Part shown: piece after piece, positions 1 through 7,030 of the stretch
Layout: every line of letters starts with the position of its first letter
Numbering within the stretch: the first letter of the stretch is position 1
Source: Bacillota bacterium
GTDB taxonomy: Bacteria; Bacillota; Bacilli; Paenibacillales; Paenibacillaceae
Assembly: GCA_023418755.1 (NCBI GenBank)
Contig: JAEZZE010000060.1
Location: 1 to 10,476 of the forward strand
Reading direction: 5' to 3'
Length of the DNA: 10,476 nt
The notes under the pieces: model-generated
Databases searched by the model: none
Told to the model about the DNA's origin: nothing
What the model saw: the letters and a program-made list of their open reading frames with translations, nothing else
Made by a program: the position numbers and the translations under genes

Positions 1-555
1 ATCTGCATGCATCTGAGCGAGTATTACCGGTACGCCACGCGCGTGGACAGGCAGCTGGTCACCCTCCGGGAGGAGATGGAGTACATTCACAACTATTTGG
101 AAATCCACGTCATGAGAACGCAGCGCATCCGTTACGAAATCGACGTTCCGGAGGAGATGCTGGAGCTGGAAATTCCGCGCATGCTCGTGCAGCCGCTCGT
201 CGAGAACGCGATCAAGCACGGCATCGAGCCCAAGCCGGGCGAGGGGATGATCCGAATCGGGGGAGAGCGCAAGGGGAACGGATACGTTCTGTACATCGAG
301 GACAACGGAGTCGGCATGCCGGCGGAGGAGGCGGAGCGCCTGAACGAATTGATCCGCCAATCGAACGGCGGAGACGACGCGGAGATCGGTTGCGGCGTTT
401 GGAATATCCACCAGAGAATGAAATACAAGTTCGGGGAAGGAGCCGGACTGACGTTCGAGGCGAAAGAAGAGGGCGGCTTGCTGGTCGGCATGGAGTGGAG
501 CGCACATCGGACTGAAGGGGGCGGACGGAATGTTTCGATTGCTGCTGGTCGATGA
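1..555 (+). CDS. YesM-type sensor histidine kinase, C-terminal part (5' end outside window)
   Basis: This is the carboxy end of a membrane sensor kinase of the LytS/YesM class (His_kinase plus HATPase_c). Such kinases phosphorylate an AraC-type response regulator when they sense extracellular sugars or related cues. The frame is open from base 1, so the ATG at 7 is an internal Met. In visible codon numbering, the segment before about codon 50 matches the end of the dimerisation/phosphotransfer domain (an EEMEYIHNYL-like stretch). The ATP-binding N box is QPLVENAIKH at about 64-73, the G1 box is DNGVGM at about 101-106, and a G2-like box is GCGVWN at about 130-135. The usual G2 form is closer to GIGLxN, so this one is slightly off consensus. 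The sensor domain, transmembrane segments and phospho-accepting His lie upstream of the window. Its last 26 bases overlap the response regulator gene, as expected for a translationally coupled pair. The family call is firm; the signal is unknown. Confidence 0.95.
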   Translation: MCMHLSEYYRYATRVDRQLVTLREEMEYIHNYLEIHVMRTQRIRYEIDVPEEMLELEIPRMLVQPLVENAIKHGIEPKPGEGMIRIGGERKGNGYVLYIEDNGVGMPAEEAERLNELIRQSNGGDDAEIGCGVWNIHQRMKYKFGEGAGLTFEAKEEGGLLVGMEWSAHRTEGGGRNVSIAAGR

Positions 556-2167
556 CGAGAGACCGGTCGTGGAAGGGTTGGAGGAGATTATCCCGTGGGA
601 GGACCTGCGCATCGTTCAGGTACACACGGCCTACTCCGGACAAGAGGCGCTGAACGCGATGAAGAAGTACGCGATCGACATCGTCGTGACGGACATCCAG
701 ATGCCCGGAATGTCCGGCATCGAACTGATTAAGGAGATCGAGCAACGGTCGCCGAGGACGAAGTGCATATTGCTCTCCGGCCACGCCGAGTTCGAGTATG
801 CGAAGCAGGCCATACAGAGCAACGTCATCGATTATTTGTTGAAGCCGATTCGCAGCCAGACGCTGATCGACTCGGTGAACCGGGCGCAGGAGCTGCTCCG
901 GCAGGAGTGGGAGCAGATCGGCTCCCACGAGCGTTCCGTGCAGGCGTTGCGCGAAAATTTGCCGTTGCTGCGAGAGAACTTGCTCAAGGAGCTGCTGCAG
1001 GGAGGCCGGATTCGCGAGGAGGAGTGGGAACGCAAAAGGCAGACGCTGGACGTTCCGTTCGCTCCCGGCGACGACTGCTCGCTGGTGCTGGTGCGCATGG
1101 ACGAGCTAGGCCGCGTGGGGGAGGCGCATCCGTCGCTGGCCGAGTTCGCGGTCGGCAACATCGCCGCGGAAGTGTTCTCCGCCGGCTTCCATACGTGGAC
1201 GTGCAAGGTGGATCACGGCTTCCTGATCTTCGTCGTCAAGCTCACGCAGGATCGGGCGGCGGAAATCCGGCGAGAGGACGAGGAGGATTGGACGAAATCC
1301 CGCAAGCATCTTCTGGAGGAGACGGCGAGCCGGTTCCAGAGCACGGTCAAGCATTATTTGAATTGCAAAGTCTCGATTCTGATCGGCGAATGGGGCGTCT
1401 TTCCGGGCGGCCTGCAGATGCTGTATCGGCAGGCTCTGTCCTCCCTGATTAAATACGTCGGGGACTCGGAGGATTTCTTCCTGGCCTCGATGGAGGAGAA
1501 GCGTAAGGTGACGGCGCTGAGAGGGCTTCACGAGCACCCGACGATCGCGCACCTGCTGGAGGTCGGCCACTGGAAGCAGGCGTACGGGAAGGTCGGAGAT
1601 ATTTTCTCCGAATTGAACCGGATCAACGCCCGTCACCGGGAGTTTCTGATGGAGGCGTATTTCTCGATAAGCGGGGCCGTCGCGATGACCGCCCACAACA
1701 ACGGCTATCTGCTGTCCGAGGTGCTCGGCGACGAAGATTACGCGGCCATGATGCAGCCGGCGTACGATTCCGCGCGCACGCTCGAAGCGCTGACGTACCG
1801 GGTGCTGAACAAGCTGGAAGCTCGGATGATCGCGGATCTGGAGGGCAACCGTCTATCGATCGTGCAGAAGGTCCATGCGTTCATCGACAAAAACCTCGAC
1901 ACCGACGTGTCGCTGCAGTCGATCTCCGATCACGTGTACCTGCACCCGGTTTATTTGTCCAAAGTGTACAAGCTCGAGACCGGGGAAGGACTGAGCGAAT
2001 ACATTAACCGGACCCGGATGGAGAAGGCTTGTCATCTGCTGAAGAACTCCAGGCGGAAGATCTACGAGATCGCCGAGTCGCTCGGCTATCAGACCAATTA
2101 TTTCATTCGCGTGTTCAAGCGCCAGTACGGAATGACTCCCCAGGAGTATAGAAGAATCCGGATTTGA
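530..2167 (+). CDS. YesN-type response regulator, REC domain plus AraC-type DNA-binding domain
   Basis: This is a cytoplasmic transcription regulator of 545 residues, the usual length for YesN-like proteins. The receiver domain (about 1-120) has the acidic pair D8/D9, the phospho-acceptor D55 (in VVTDIQMPG), the Ser/Thr-position residue S83, and the conserved K105 followed by Pro. The long middle region (about 120-440) has no motif I recognise, as is typical of the family. The last 99 residues (447-545) form an AraC/XylS domain. Its first helix-turn-helix is near 461-485, and the second, better conserved one is near 510-541, ending in GMTPQEYR. The ATG at 530 lies inside the end of the kinase gene with a purine-rich GAAGGGGG about 8 bases upstream. 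By family precedent it activates a nearby transport or degradation operon. The obvious target here is the gap before the lipoprotein gene. Confidence 0.97.
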   Translation: MFRLLLVDDERPVVEGLEEIIPWEDLRIVQVHTAYSGQEALNAMKKYAIDIVVTDIQMPGMSGIELIKEIEQRSPRTKCILLSGHAEFEYAKQAIQSNVIDYLLKPIRSQTLIDSVNRAQELLRQEWEQIGSHERSVQALRENLPLLRENLLKELLQGGRIREEEWERKRQTLDVPFAPGDDCSLVLVRMDELGRVGEAHPSLAEFAVGNIAAEVFSAGFHTWTCKVDHGFLIFVVKLTQDRAAEIRREDEEDWTKSRKHLLEETASRFQSTVKHYLNCKVSILIGEWGVFPGGLQMLYRQALSSLIKYVGDSEDFFLASMEEKRKVTALRGLHEHPTIAHLLEVGHWKQAYGKVGDIFSELNRINARHREFLMEAYFSISGAVAMTAHNNGYLLSEVLGDEDYAAMMQPAYDSARTLEALTYRVLNKLEARMIADLEGNRLSIVQKVHAFIDKNLDTDVSLQSISDHVYLHPVYLSKVYKLETGEGLSEYINRTRMEKACHLLKNSRRKIYEIAESLGYQTNYFIRVFKRQYGMTPQEYRRIRI

Positions 2168-2242
2168 GTCTTGTCCCGATATCATCTTACAGAATGCTAC
2201 TTTGTTTAGATTGTGATATATATCCGTCAAAATAGCCCGTAT

Positions 2243-2248
2243 TATAAT
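2243..2248 (+). promoter_or_regulatory. Candidate -10 box of the binding-protein operon promoter
   Basis: A perfect TATAAT lies 105 bases before the lipoprotein start, inside a short AT-rich island (about 2185-2250) in otherwise GC-rich DNA. The hexamer 16-18 bases upstream (around 2219-2226, ATATCC-like) is a poor -35. This fits a promoter that needs an activator, and the AraC-type regulator encoded just upstream is the natural candidate. No convincing operator repeat was identified. The -10 is seen directly; its activity and regulation are inferred. Confidence 0.55.
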
Positions 2249-2264
2249 GGTCCCAGAATTGAAT

Positions 2265-2279
2265 CGTCCGCTGCGGACG
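2265..2279 (+). other. Small stem-loop in the leader of the binding-protein mRNA
   Basis: CGTCCG, a 3-base loop CTG, and CGGACG form a perfect 6-bp hairpin about 17 bases after the candidate -10 box. It would sit at the very 5' end of the transcript and could protect the RNA end. No T-tract follows, so it is not an intrinsic terminator. Confidence 0.4.
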
Positions 2280-2353
2280 GCATGCGAATCCGACCGTTCA
2301 GACATCGGCCCGGGCGGCCGGCGATTCGATTCCCATCATCAGGAGGTGGACTC

Positions 2354-4045
2354 ATGTTCAGAAAATCGGCATTGGTTCTGACGGTGATTATGGCATTGGC
2401 CAGCGTCATGGCTGCCTGCTCCAAGGGAAGCGGCAACGGGGAAGGCGCGTCGGCGGGCAATAGCCAGCCGCCCGCGGAGACGTCCTCGGCATCCGCGTCT
2501 CCGGTTAACGAATCGGGGAAATTCGATCCGCCGGTGAAGATTACGACGGCGAGGCCGGTCGCTTCCGACGTCGTGTACAAAGAAGGGGAAGACACGAAGA
2601 AGAACGTTCATATCCAATGGGCGAAAGACAAGCTGGGCATCGACATCGACTACATTTGGACGGTGGGCACCTACGATGCGTATCACAACAAGATCAAGCT
2701 GGCGCTCGCTTCCAACGAGCCGCTGCCGGACGTCTTCATCGTCGAGGACGCCCAACTGGCCAAACAGGTCATCGAATCCGGACGGGTCATGGACATCAGC
2801 GAAGCGTACGAGGCGTACGCCAGCGAACGGATGAAGCAGATGTATGCGGACAATCCGACCGCATGGCAATCGGTTTCCAAGGACGGGCTCAAATTCGGCA
2901 TCCCGATTCTGCAGACCGGAGCCGGAGAGGACCCGATTCTGTGGATCCGCCAAGATTGGCTCGACAAGCTGAGCCTGCAAGCGCCGACGACGATCGAGGA
3001 ATTGGAAGCGGTCATGGACGCGTTCGTCAACCAAGATCCCGACGGCAACGGCAAGAAGGATACGGCGGGCATCGCTTTGACGCTGCGCGACGGCTTCAAC
3101 TCCTGGGTCGACGGCAAATTCGTCTTCGGCGCTTACAGCAAGGACGGCGTGCTTCCGAAGTATTGGCACGAGAACGCCGAAGGCCGCCTGGAGTACGGCT
3201 CCGTTCATCCGGATATGAAGCAGGGACTGGCCAAGTTCCGCGAGTGGTACACGAAAGGCTACCTGTTCGAGGACGCCGGCGCGGCGGATCTGTTCGCGGC
3301 GTTCGAGAAGTTCAACCAAGGCAAGGTCGGCATCATCGCCGGTCCTTATTGGATGGGTGACTGGCCGCTGCCGGACGTCTTCAAGAACGTCCCCGGTTCG
3401 GTCATCAAGCCTTATCCGCTGCCTAGAGGGCCGGAAGGCGTGCACGCGCCCGGCGAGCGGCTGGTCAAGAGCCGGATGTTCTTCAACAAGGATTTCCAGC
3501 GCATGGACGCGTTCTTCAAATATTACGACGAGACGCTCGGCTACTGGTACAACGACGAAAATTCCGATTTCAAGTACGGCTTCGCGGAAGGCTACGACTA
3601 CGTGCTGGAGAACGGCGAGGCGATCTACGATCCGGAGAAGCTGCCTAACGGATACATCAACGCCGGAAAATACATGCTGAGCTGGAATCCCCCGAACGTT
3701 CCGTTCGTGGAACTGAACGTCTACAAGGATCTGGCGACCGGCAAGCCGGCCGAAACCTATCTGGAGAAGAAGCTGGCCGGCTTGCCGCCGCTCAAGGTGG
3801 AAGGCGGCGCGGTGCTGGCGAACGATCTGGACAAATCGGTGCACGACAAATTCGTCGGCGCTCCGACCAAGACGATGGAGAGCAAGGGCGTCATGCTCGA
3901 CAAGCTCGAGAACGAGACGTTCGTCAAAATCGTATACGGCAGGCTGCCGCTGGACGACTTCGACAAATTCGTCGCCAACTGGAAAGCTTCCGGCGGAGAC
4001 CAGATCACCGAGGAAGTGAACGAATGGTATCAATCCGTCAAGTAA
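2354..4045 (+). CDS. Extracellular solute-binding lipoprotein of the LplA/LipO type (family 1 binding protein)
   Basis: This 563-residue lipoprotein should capture a sugar or oligosaccharide outside the membrane and hand it to an ABC importer. The ATG at 2354 was chosen because AGGAGG sits at 2341-2346. An in-frame ATG at 2213 lies upstream of the candidate promoter box and has no such site. Residues 1-21 form a lipoprotein signal peptide with a basic MFRK start and a hydrophobic core. The lipobox is VMAAC, with C22 as the lipidated residue; Met at -3 is less common than Leu. A Ser/Gly/Ala-rich linker follows. DPDGNGKKD at 228-236 is the EF-hand-like, probably calcium-binding loop common in this group. 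A length of about 550 residues is normal for LplA-type proteins. The gene follows the YesMN pair and lies 16 bases before the RpiA-like gene, so it is probably the first gene of the operon. The expected LplB/YtcP permease genes are not next to it. The ligand is unknown. Confidence 0.94.
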   Translation: MFRKSALVLTVIMALASVMAACSKGSGNGEGASAGNSQPPAETSSASASPVNESGKFDPPVKITTARPVASDVVYKEGEDTKKNVHIQWAKDKLGIDIDYIWTVGTYDAYHNKIKLALASNEPLPDVFIVEDAQLAKQVIESGRVMDISEAYEAYASERMKQMYADNPTAWQSVSKDGLKFGIPILQTGAGEDPILWIRQDWLDKLSLQAPTTIEELEAVMDAFVNQDPDGNGKKDTAGIALTLRDGFNSWVDGKFVFGAYSKDGVLPKYWHENAEGRLEYGSVHPDMKQGLAKFREWYTKGYLFEDAGAADLFAAFEKFNQGKVGIIAGPYWMGDWPLPDVFKNVPGSVIKPYPLPRGPEGVHAPGERLVKSRMFFNKDFQRMDAFFKYYDETLGYWYNDENSDFKYGFAEGYDYVLENGEAIYDPEKLPNGYINAGKYMLSWNPPNVPFVELNVYKDLATGKPAETYLEKKLAGLPPLKVEGGAVLANDLDKSVHDKFVGAPTKTMESKGVMLDKLENETFVKIVYGRLPLDDFDKFVANWKASGGDQITEEVNEWYQSVK

Positions 4046-4061
4046 CCGGGAGGGTCGGCTG

Positions 4062-4745
4062 ATGGCTCTTCCGGCCGATCGGGCCGAAGCGGACCGGGCC
4101 GCGGGCGAATACGCCGCGGGCTATGTGGAAGACGGCATGACGGTCGGTCTCGGTAGCGGCACGACGATCTATTGGACGCTGCGCAAGCTGGCCGAACGCG
4201 TCGGGTCCGGCCTGCGAATGAAGGGGATTCCCACCTCGCTGAAGACGGAGAGGCTGGCAAGGGAGTGGGGGATTCCGCTGGCGGAATTCTCCGAGTGCCC
4301 GGGCCTCGACCTCTACCTGGACGGAGCGAAGGAGATCGATGCCGACAAAGCGATGATCAAGGGCGGGGGCGGTTCCTTCTTTCGCGAGAAGCTGATCGCC
4401 GAGGGAGCCTCGCGGCGGATTATCGTCATCAACGCCGGCAAGCGGGTCGAGAGACTCGGAGGAATCCCCGTTCCGGTCGAGATCGCGAAGTTCGGCTGGG
4501 AGTGGACGATCGGCAAGCTGCGCGGCCTGGGCTGCGAGCCCGCGTTAAGAGGCGATGAGAACCGTTTCTTCGAGTCGGATAACGGGAATTATGTCGCCGA
4601 TTGCAGCTTTGGACTTTTACGCGACCCAGCTGAACTGCATTGCCGTATTAAAGAAATAACGGGCGTCGTGGATACCGGACTGTTCGTCGGATTGGCCGAT
4701 GAAGTCGTCATCGGCGGCGAGCGCGGAATCGAAAGATGGACGTAA
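4062..4745 (+). CDS. rpiA: Ribose-5-phosphate isomerase A-like protein with a substituted active-site Asp
   Basis: RpiA interconverts ribose 5-phosphate and ribulose 5-phosphate in the cytoplasm. This 227-residue protein has a normal family length. Landmarks are the phosphate loop GLGSGTT (29-35), IPTS (56-59), DLYLDGAKEID (83-93), IKGGGG (99-104), FREK (107-110), NAGKRV (124-129), VPVE (137-140) and GVVDTGLF (201-208). By spacing against E. coli RpiA, D87 matches Asp81, K100 matches Lys94, E109 (the general base) matches Glu103 and K127 matches Lys121. The position of Asp84 in the usual DGADE motif is Lys here (K90). The fold is clear, but the substrate may differ from ribose 5-phosphate. 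The ATG at 4062 has GGGAGGG 7 bases upstream and lies 16 bases after the lipoprotein stop, so the two are co-transcribed. An RpiA paralogue directly after a sugar-binding protein suggests a catabolic rather than housekeeping role. The symbol reflects family, not proven function. Confidence 0.88.
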   Translation: MALPADRAEADRAAGEYAAGYVEDGMTVGLGSGTTIYWTLRKLAERVGSGLRMKGIPTSLKTERLAREWGIPLAEFSECPGLDLYLDGAKEIDADKAMIKGGGGSFFREKLIAEGASRRIIVINAGKRVERLGGIPVPVEIAKFGWEWTIGKLRGLGCEPALRGDENRFFESDNGNYVADCSFGLLRDPAELHCRIKEITGVVDTGLFVGLADEVVIGGERGIERWT

Positions 4746-4749
4746 GCGG

Positions 4750-4843
4750 GCGGACGACAGAAGGTCCGCGTCCCGTCCGGATTCGCGGGGAGGCCGGTAC
4801 GGGGCGTACCGGGGCGCGAGCGCCGAACCGCCGGATATTCCGG
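4750..4843 (+). other. Run of stem-loops between the isomerase and oxidoreductase genes
   Basis: The 159-base gap after the isomerase holds four hairpins. GCGGAC/GTCCGC is at 4750-4755 and 4764-4769. An 8-bp perfect stem CCGGTACG/CGTACCGG with a GGG loop is at 4794-4812. GGCGC/GCGCC is at 4813-4824. CCGGA/TCCGG with a TAT loop is at 4831-4843. The first arm can also pair differently, as CGGACG 4751-4756 with CGTCCG 4774-4779. None is followed by a T-run, so they are not standard intrinsic terminators. They could stabilise or process the operon mRNA, slow polymerase, or simply reflect high GC content. Confidence 0.5.
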
Positions 4844-4890
4844 AGCCGTAATCGTTCGTTGATCGGCCGGACCGACCTCAACGCATACAG

Positions 4891-4896
4891 AAGGAG
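4891..4896 (+). promoter_or_regulatory. Ribosome binding site that fixes a TTG start
   Basis: AAGGAG at 4891-4896 overlaps the first base of an in-frame GTG at 4896, so that GTG cannot be the start it serves. It is correctly spaced (8 bases) for the TTG at 4905. That start gives an N-terminus MKKLKVGLIGLG, typical of the Gfo/Idh/MocA family. Confidence 0.8.
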
Positions 4897-4904
4897 TGTT
4901 TGAC

Positions 4905-5984
4905 TTGAAGAAATTGAAAGTCGGGCTGATCGGACTGGGCGAAGTGGCGCAGATCACCCATCTGCCGATTCTGGATCAATTGTCGGACCGTTACGAGATC
5001 GCGGCGCTGTGCGATATATCGCCGAAATTGCTCGCCGTGCTGGGCGAGAAGTACCGGGTGGCGAACCTGTACGCGGACGCGAAGCAGCTGTGCGAGCAAG
5101 CCGATCTCGACGCCGTGTTCGTGCTCAATAGCGACGAATACCACGCGGAATGCGCGATTCATGCGCTGCGCAACAAGAAGCACGTGCTGATCGAGAAGCC
5201 GATGACGCTGAACCGGGCCGATGCGGACGCGATGATCCGGGCGCGCGACGAAGCCGGCGTGCAGGTGATGGTCGGCTATATGCGGCGGTTCGCGCCGGCG
5301 TTCACGCAAGCACTGGAGGAGCTGAAGACGCTCGGGCCGATCCAATACGCCAAAATCCGCGACATCATCGGGCAGAACCGGCTTATCATCGAGCAGTCGA
5401 GCAACGTCTACCGTTTCGCGGACATTCCGCAGGAGGCGTCGGCCGATCGTTGGGCCAGGCGCGAGGCGATGATCAAGGAAGCGATCGGCGACGTGCCGAA
5501 GGACGTCTACAACGCGTACGGCCTGCTCTGCGGCTTGAACAGCCACGACTTGTCGGCGATGCGGGAGCTGCTCGGCATGCCGAGGCGGGTCGTATCGGCC
5601 AAGCAATGGAACGGCGGCGGCTACATCGCCGCGATCCTGGAATTCGACGGCTACTATGCGACGTTCGAGACGGGCGTGGACGACCAGCGCCGCTTCGACG
5701 CCCAGATCGAGGTATTCGGGCGGACCAAGTCGATGACGGTCCAATACGACACGCCGTATATCCGCCATCTTCCGACGACGCTGAACGTCAAGGAGACGAT
5801 CGGCGAGGCGTACGTCGAGACCGCGAATCGCCCGACGCTGAAGGACCCGTACACGGTAGAGCTGGAGCATTTCTACGACGTCGTGACGAAGGGGATCGTC
5901 CCGAAGACGACGCCGGAGGACTACAAGAACGATCTGGAGATTTTCAAAATGATCGCCGAAGCGCTGGTTCGAGAGGAAGCTTAA
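4905..5984 (+). CDS. Gfo/Idh/MocA family NAD(P)-dependent oxidoreductase
   Basis: This cytoplasmic dehydrogenase of 359 residues should oxidise or reduce a hydroxyl of a sugar, inositol or sugar acid with NAD(P). The N-terminal Rossmann domain begins almost at residue 1, with the dinucleotide loop GLIGLGEVA at 7-15. The family signature EKP is at 97-99, with K98 the expected catalytic Lys. GYMRRF at 124-129 starts the C-terminal alpha/beta domain. H214 in NSHDL is a candidate for the conserved catalytic His. Length is normal. The TTG start at 4905 is set by AAGGAG 8 bases upstream. The gene is separated from the isomerase by a structured 159-base gap and from the oxygenase by a 225-base gap with large inverted repeats. 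Substrate cannot be deduced within this broad family; the neighbours suggest a sugar or sugar conjugate. Confidence 0.94.
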   Translation: MKKLKVGLIGLGEVAQITHLPILDQLSDRYEIAALCDISPKLLAVLGEKYRVANLYADAKQLCEQADLDAVFVLNSDEYHAECAIHALRNKKHVLIEKPMTLNRADADAMIRARDEAGVQVMVGYMRRFAPAFTQALEELKTLGPIQYAKIRDIIGQNRLIIEQSSNVYRFADIPQEASADRWARREAMIKEAIGDVPKDVYNAYGLLCGLNSHDLSAMRELLGMPRRVVSAKQWNGGGYIAAILEFDGYYATFETGVDDQRRFDAQIEVFGRTKSMTVQYDTPYIRHLPTTLNVKETIGEAYVETANRPTLKDPYTVELEHFYDVVTKGIVPKTTPEDYKNDLEIFKMIAEALVREEA

Positions 5985-6027
5985 GGACTTGAAGACGCTG
6001 TCGATTCAATGTGGGTACGTGAGAGGA

Positions 6028-6143
6028 AAGAGAAATGATTGCCTTCCGGCGAGTTTTGGCTTTACATTCCATACTGCTAATCTCTTGTCCGATCAAGGAA
6101 TGTAAAACAAGATGTTTGAGCTTAGGAAGGGAACATTTCTCTT
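6028..6143. repeat. Nested inverted repeats in an AT-richer gap (possible large stem-loop or MITE remnant)
   Basis: The outer arms are AAGAGAAATG (6028-6037) and CATTTCTCTT (6134-6143), a perfect 10-bp inverted repeat. Inside them CCTTCC (6042-6047) pairs with GGAAGG (6125-6130). Further in, TTTACATTCC (6061-6070) pairs perfectly with GGAATGTAAA (6097-6106) around a 26-base loop. All three pairs are in nested order, so a single RNA or a cruciform could use them all. The stretch is visibly AT-richer than the coding DNA around it. No target duplication or transposase is seen. An extended -10-like TGCTAATCT sits at 6075-6083, with no good -35. Confidence 0.65.
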
Positions 6144-6209
6144 GGATCGAATTCGTCAACCTAAATTTACAGCCTCTTGAACACGAATAAACGAACGGAG
6201 GAAACGAAC

Positions 6210-6944
6210 ATGACGCATTTACTGACGAAAGCCGAAGTCGACGCCTACTGGGAGCAAGGATATACGCTGTACAAGAAGCCGGTGTTCTCCAAGGAGAAGA
6301 TGGAGAAGCTGCGGGGAATTTTCGAGGATCATCTGGCGGAGAAGGGAGACAAGCTGTCCGACGAGCTGGATACGCCGCACTTCCGCGACAAGCGGCTGCT
6401 GGAGTTTCTGCTCGCCGACGAGGTGCTCGATCTGGTCGAGCCGATCATCGGGCCGAACATCATGCTCTGGTCGAGCCACTTCATCTGCAAAGACCCTTAT
6501 GTGGGCCGGGCGACGCCGTGGCACGAAGACTCGGCGTACTGGAACGGACGCTTCGACAAGTACGACAAGATCGTGACCGTATGGCTGGCGATCGACCGCA
6601 GCTTTAAGGAGAACGGCTGCATGCGCGTCATCCCGGGAACCCACCATAACGGCTTCTCGCAGTACGAGAACGTCGACATGTCGGTCAACACGTTCCACGC
6701 GCAGATCAAGGACATCGACGAATCGAAGGCCGTTTACTTCGAACTGGAGCCGGGCGAATGCTCGCTGCACGACTCCCGGATCATCCACGGGGCGGCGGCC
6801 AACGCGAGCCCGCATCGCCGGTGCGGGTACACGATGAGGTTCATCTCCACGGACACGAAGGTCATTCCGGAGAAGAACGAGAACTGGGAAATCATACTGG
6901 CTCGCGGCGTCGATCTGGCGGGCAACCAATACGTGGACGTTTAA
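6210..6944 (+). CDS. Phytanoyl-CoA dioxygenase (PhyH) family Fe(II)/2-oxoglutarate oxygenase
   Basis: This is a cytoplasmic non-haem iron oxygenase of 244 residues, in the usual range for bacterial PhyH proteins. The family hydroxylates a small molecule using O2 and 2-oxoglutarate, giving succinate and CO2. The iron-binding triad is visible: H105 and D107 in PWHEDSAYW, and the distal H193 in IIHGAAAN. R204, eleven residues after that His, is at the position that binds 2-oxoglutarate in this family. The ATG at 6210 was preferred to a TTG at 6177 because GGAGG at 6197-6201 is 8 bases before it and the protein then starts MTHLLTKAEV, a normal family start. The preceding gap is long and AT-richer, so the gene may have its own promoter or leader control. 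Bacterial members act on osmolytes, antibiotics and amino acids. The substrate is unknown; the flavoenzyme two genes downstream hints at an N-methylated compound. Confidence 0.93.
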   Translation: MTHLLTKAEVDAYWEQGYTLYKKPVFSKEKMEKLRGIFEDHLAEKGDKLSDELDTPHFRDKRLLEFLLADEVLDLVEPIIGPNIMLWSSHFICKDPYVGRATPWHEDSAYWNGRFDKYDKIVTVWLAIDRSFKENGCMRVIPGTHHNGFSQYENVDMSVNTFHAQIKDIDESKAVYFELEPGECSLHDSRIIHGAAANASPHRRCGYTMRFISTDTKVIPEKNENWEIILARGVDLAGNQYVDV

Positions 6945-6956
6945 CGCCGCGCGGCC

Positions 6957-6987
6957 GCGGGAGCAGGGGGCTGCCCCTCGCTCCCGC
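6957..6987 (+). other. Strong GC-rich stem-loop after the oxygenase gene
   Basis: GCGGGAGCAGGGG (6957-6969) pairs with CCCCT and GCTCCCGC (6974-6978, 6980-6987). This gives 13 base pairs, one bulged C at 6979 and a GCTG tetraloop. It begins 13 bases after the oxygenase stop and ends 43 bases before the glycosidase start. No T-run follows on either strand, so a normal intrinsic terminator is unlikely. Stabilisation of the upstream mRNA 3' end, or partial termination, is plausible. Confidence 0.65.
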
Positions 6988-7030
6988 TACTCGCCGGCCA
7001 TGGAAAAACCGCGAAGGAGGCGTTCGGTTC

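Noticed and set aside
2213..2353. ATG at 2213 as start of the lipoprotein
   Set aside because: It lies before the TATAAT box, has no ribosome binding site, and would place the signal peptide 47 residues inside the protein.
2339..4033. Long open frame (564 codons) on the minus strand antiparallel to the binding-protein gene
   Set aside because: It mirrors a clearly real gene. GC-rich codon bias leaves the opposite strand free of stops. The product has no recognisable domain and no good ribosome binding site was seen.
4750..4769. Hairpin after the isomerase gene as an intrinsic terminator
   Set aside because: The stem has only 6 bp and no T-run follows; the downstream sequence is GC-rich.
4878..5870. 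Minus-strand open frame of 330 codons opposite the oxidoreductase gene
   Set aside because: It is an Arg/Val/Leu-rich shadow product of the antisense strand. The + strand gene has full family motifs.
5944..6159. Small minus-strand frame (71 codons) covering the gap after the oxidoreductase gene
   Set aside because: It has a TTG start with only a weak site, overlaps the inverted repeats, and has no recognisable motif. It is more likely a chance frame.
6758..7030. Upstream in-frame extension of the GH13 gene into the oxygenase gene
   Set aside because: It would overlap 187 bases of a firmly supported gene, has no Shine-Dalgarno site, and gives low-complexity sequence. The ATG at 7031 has AAGGAGG.
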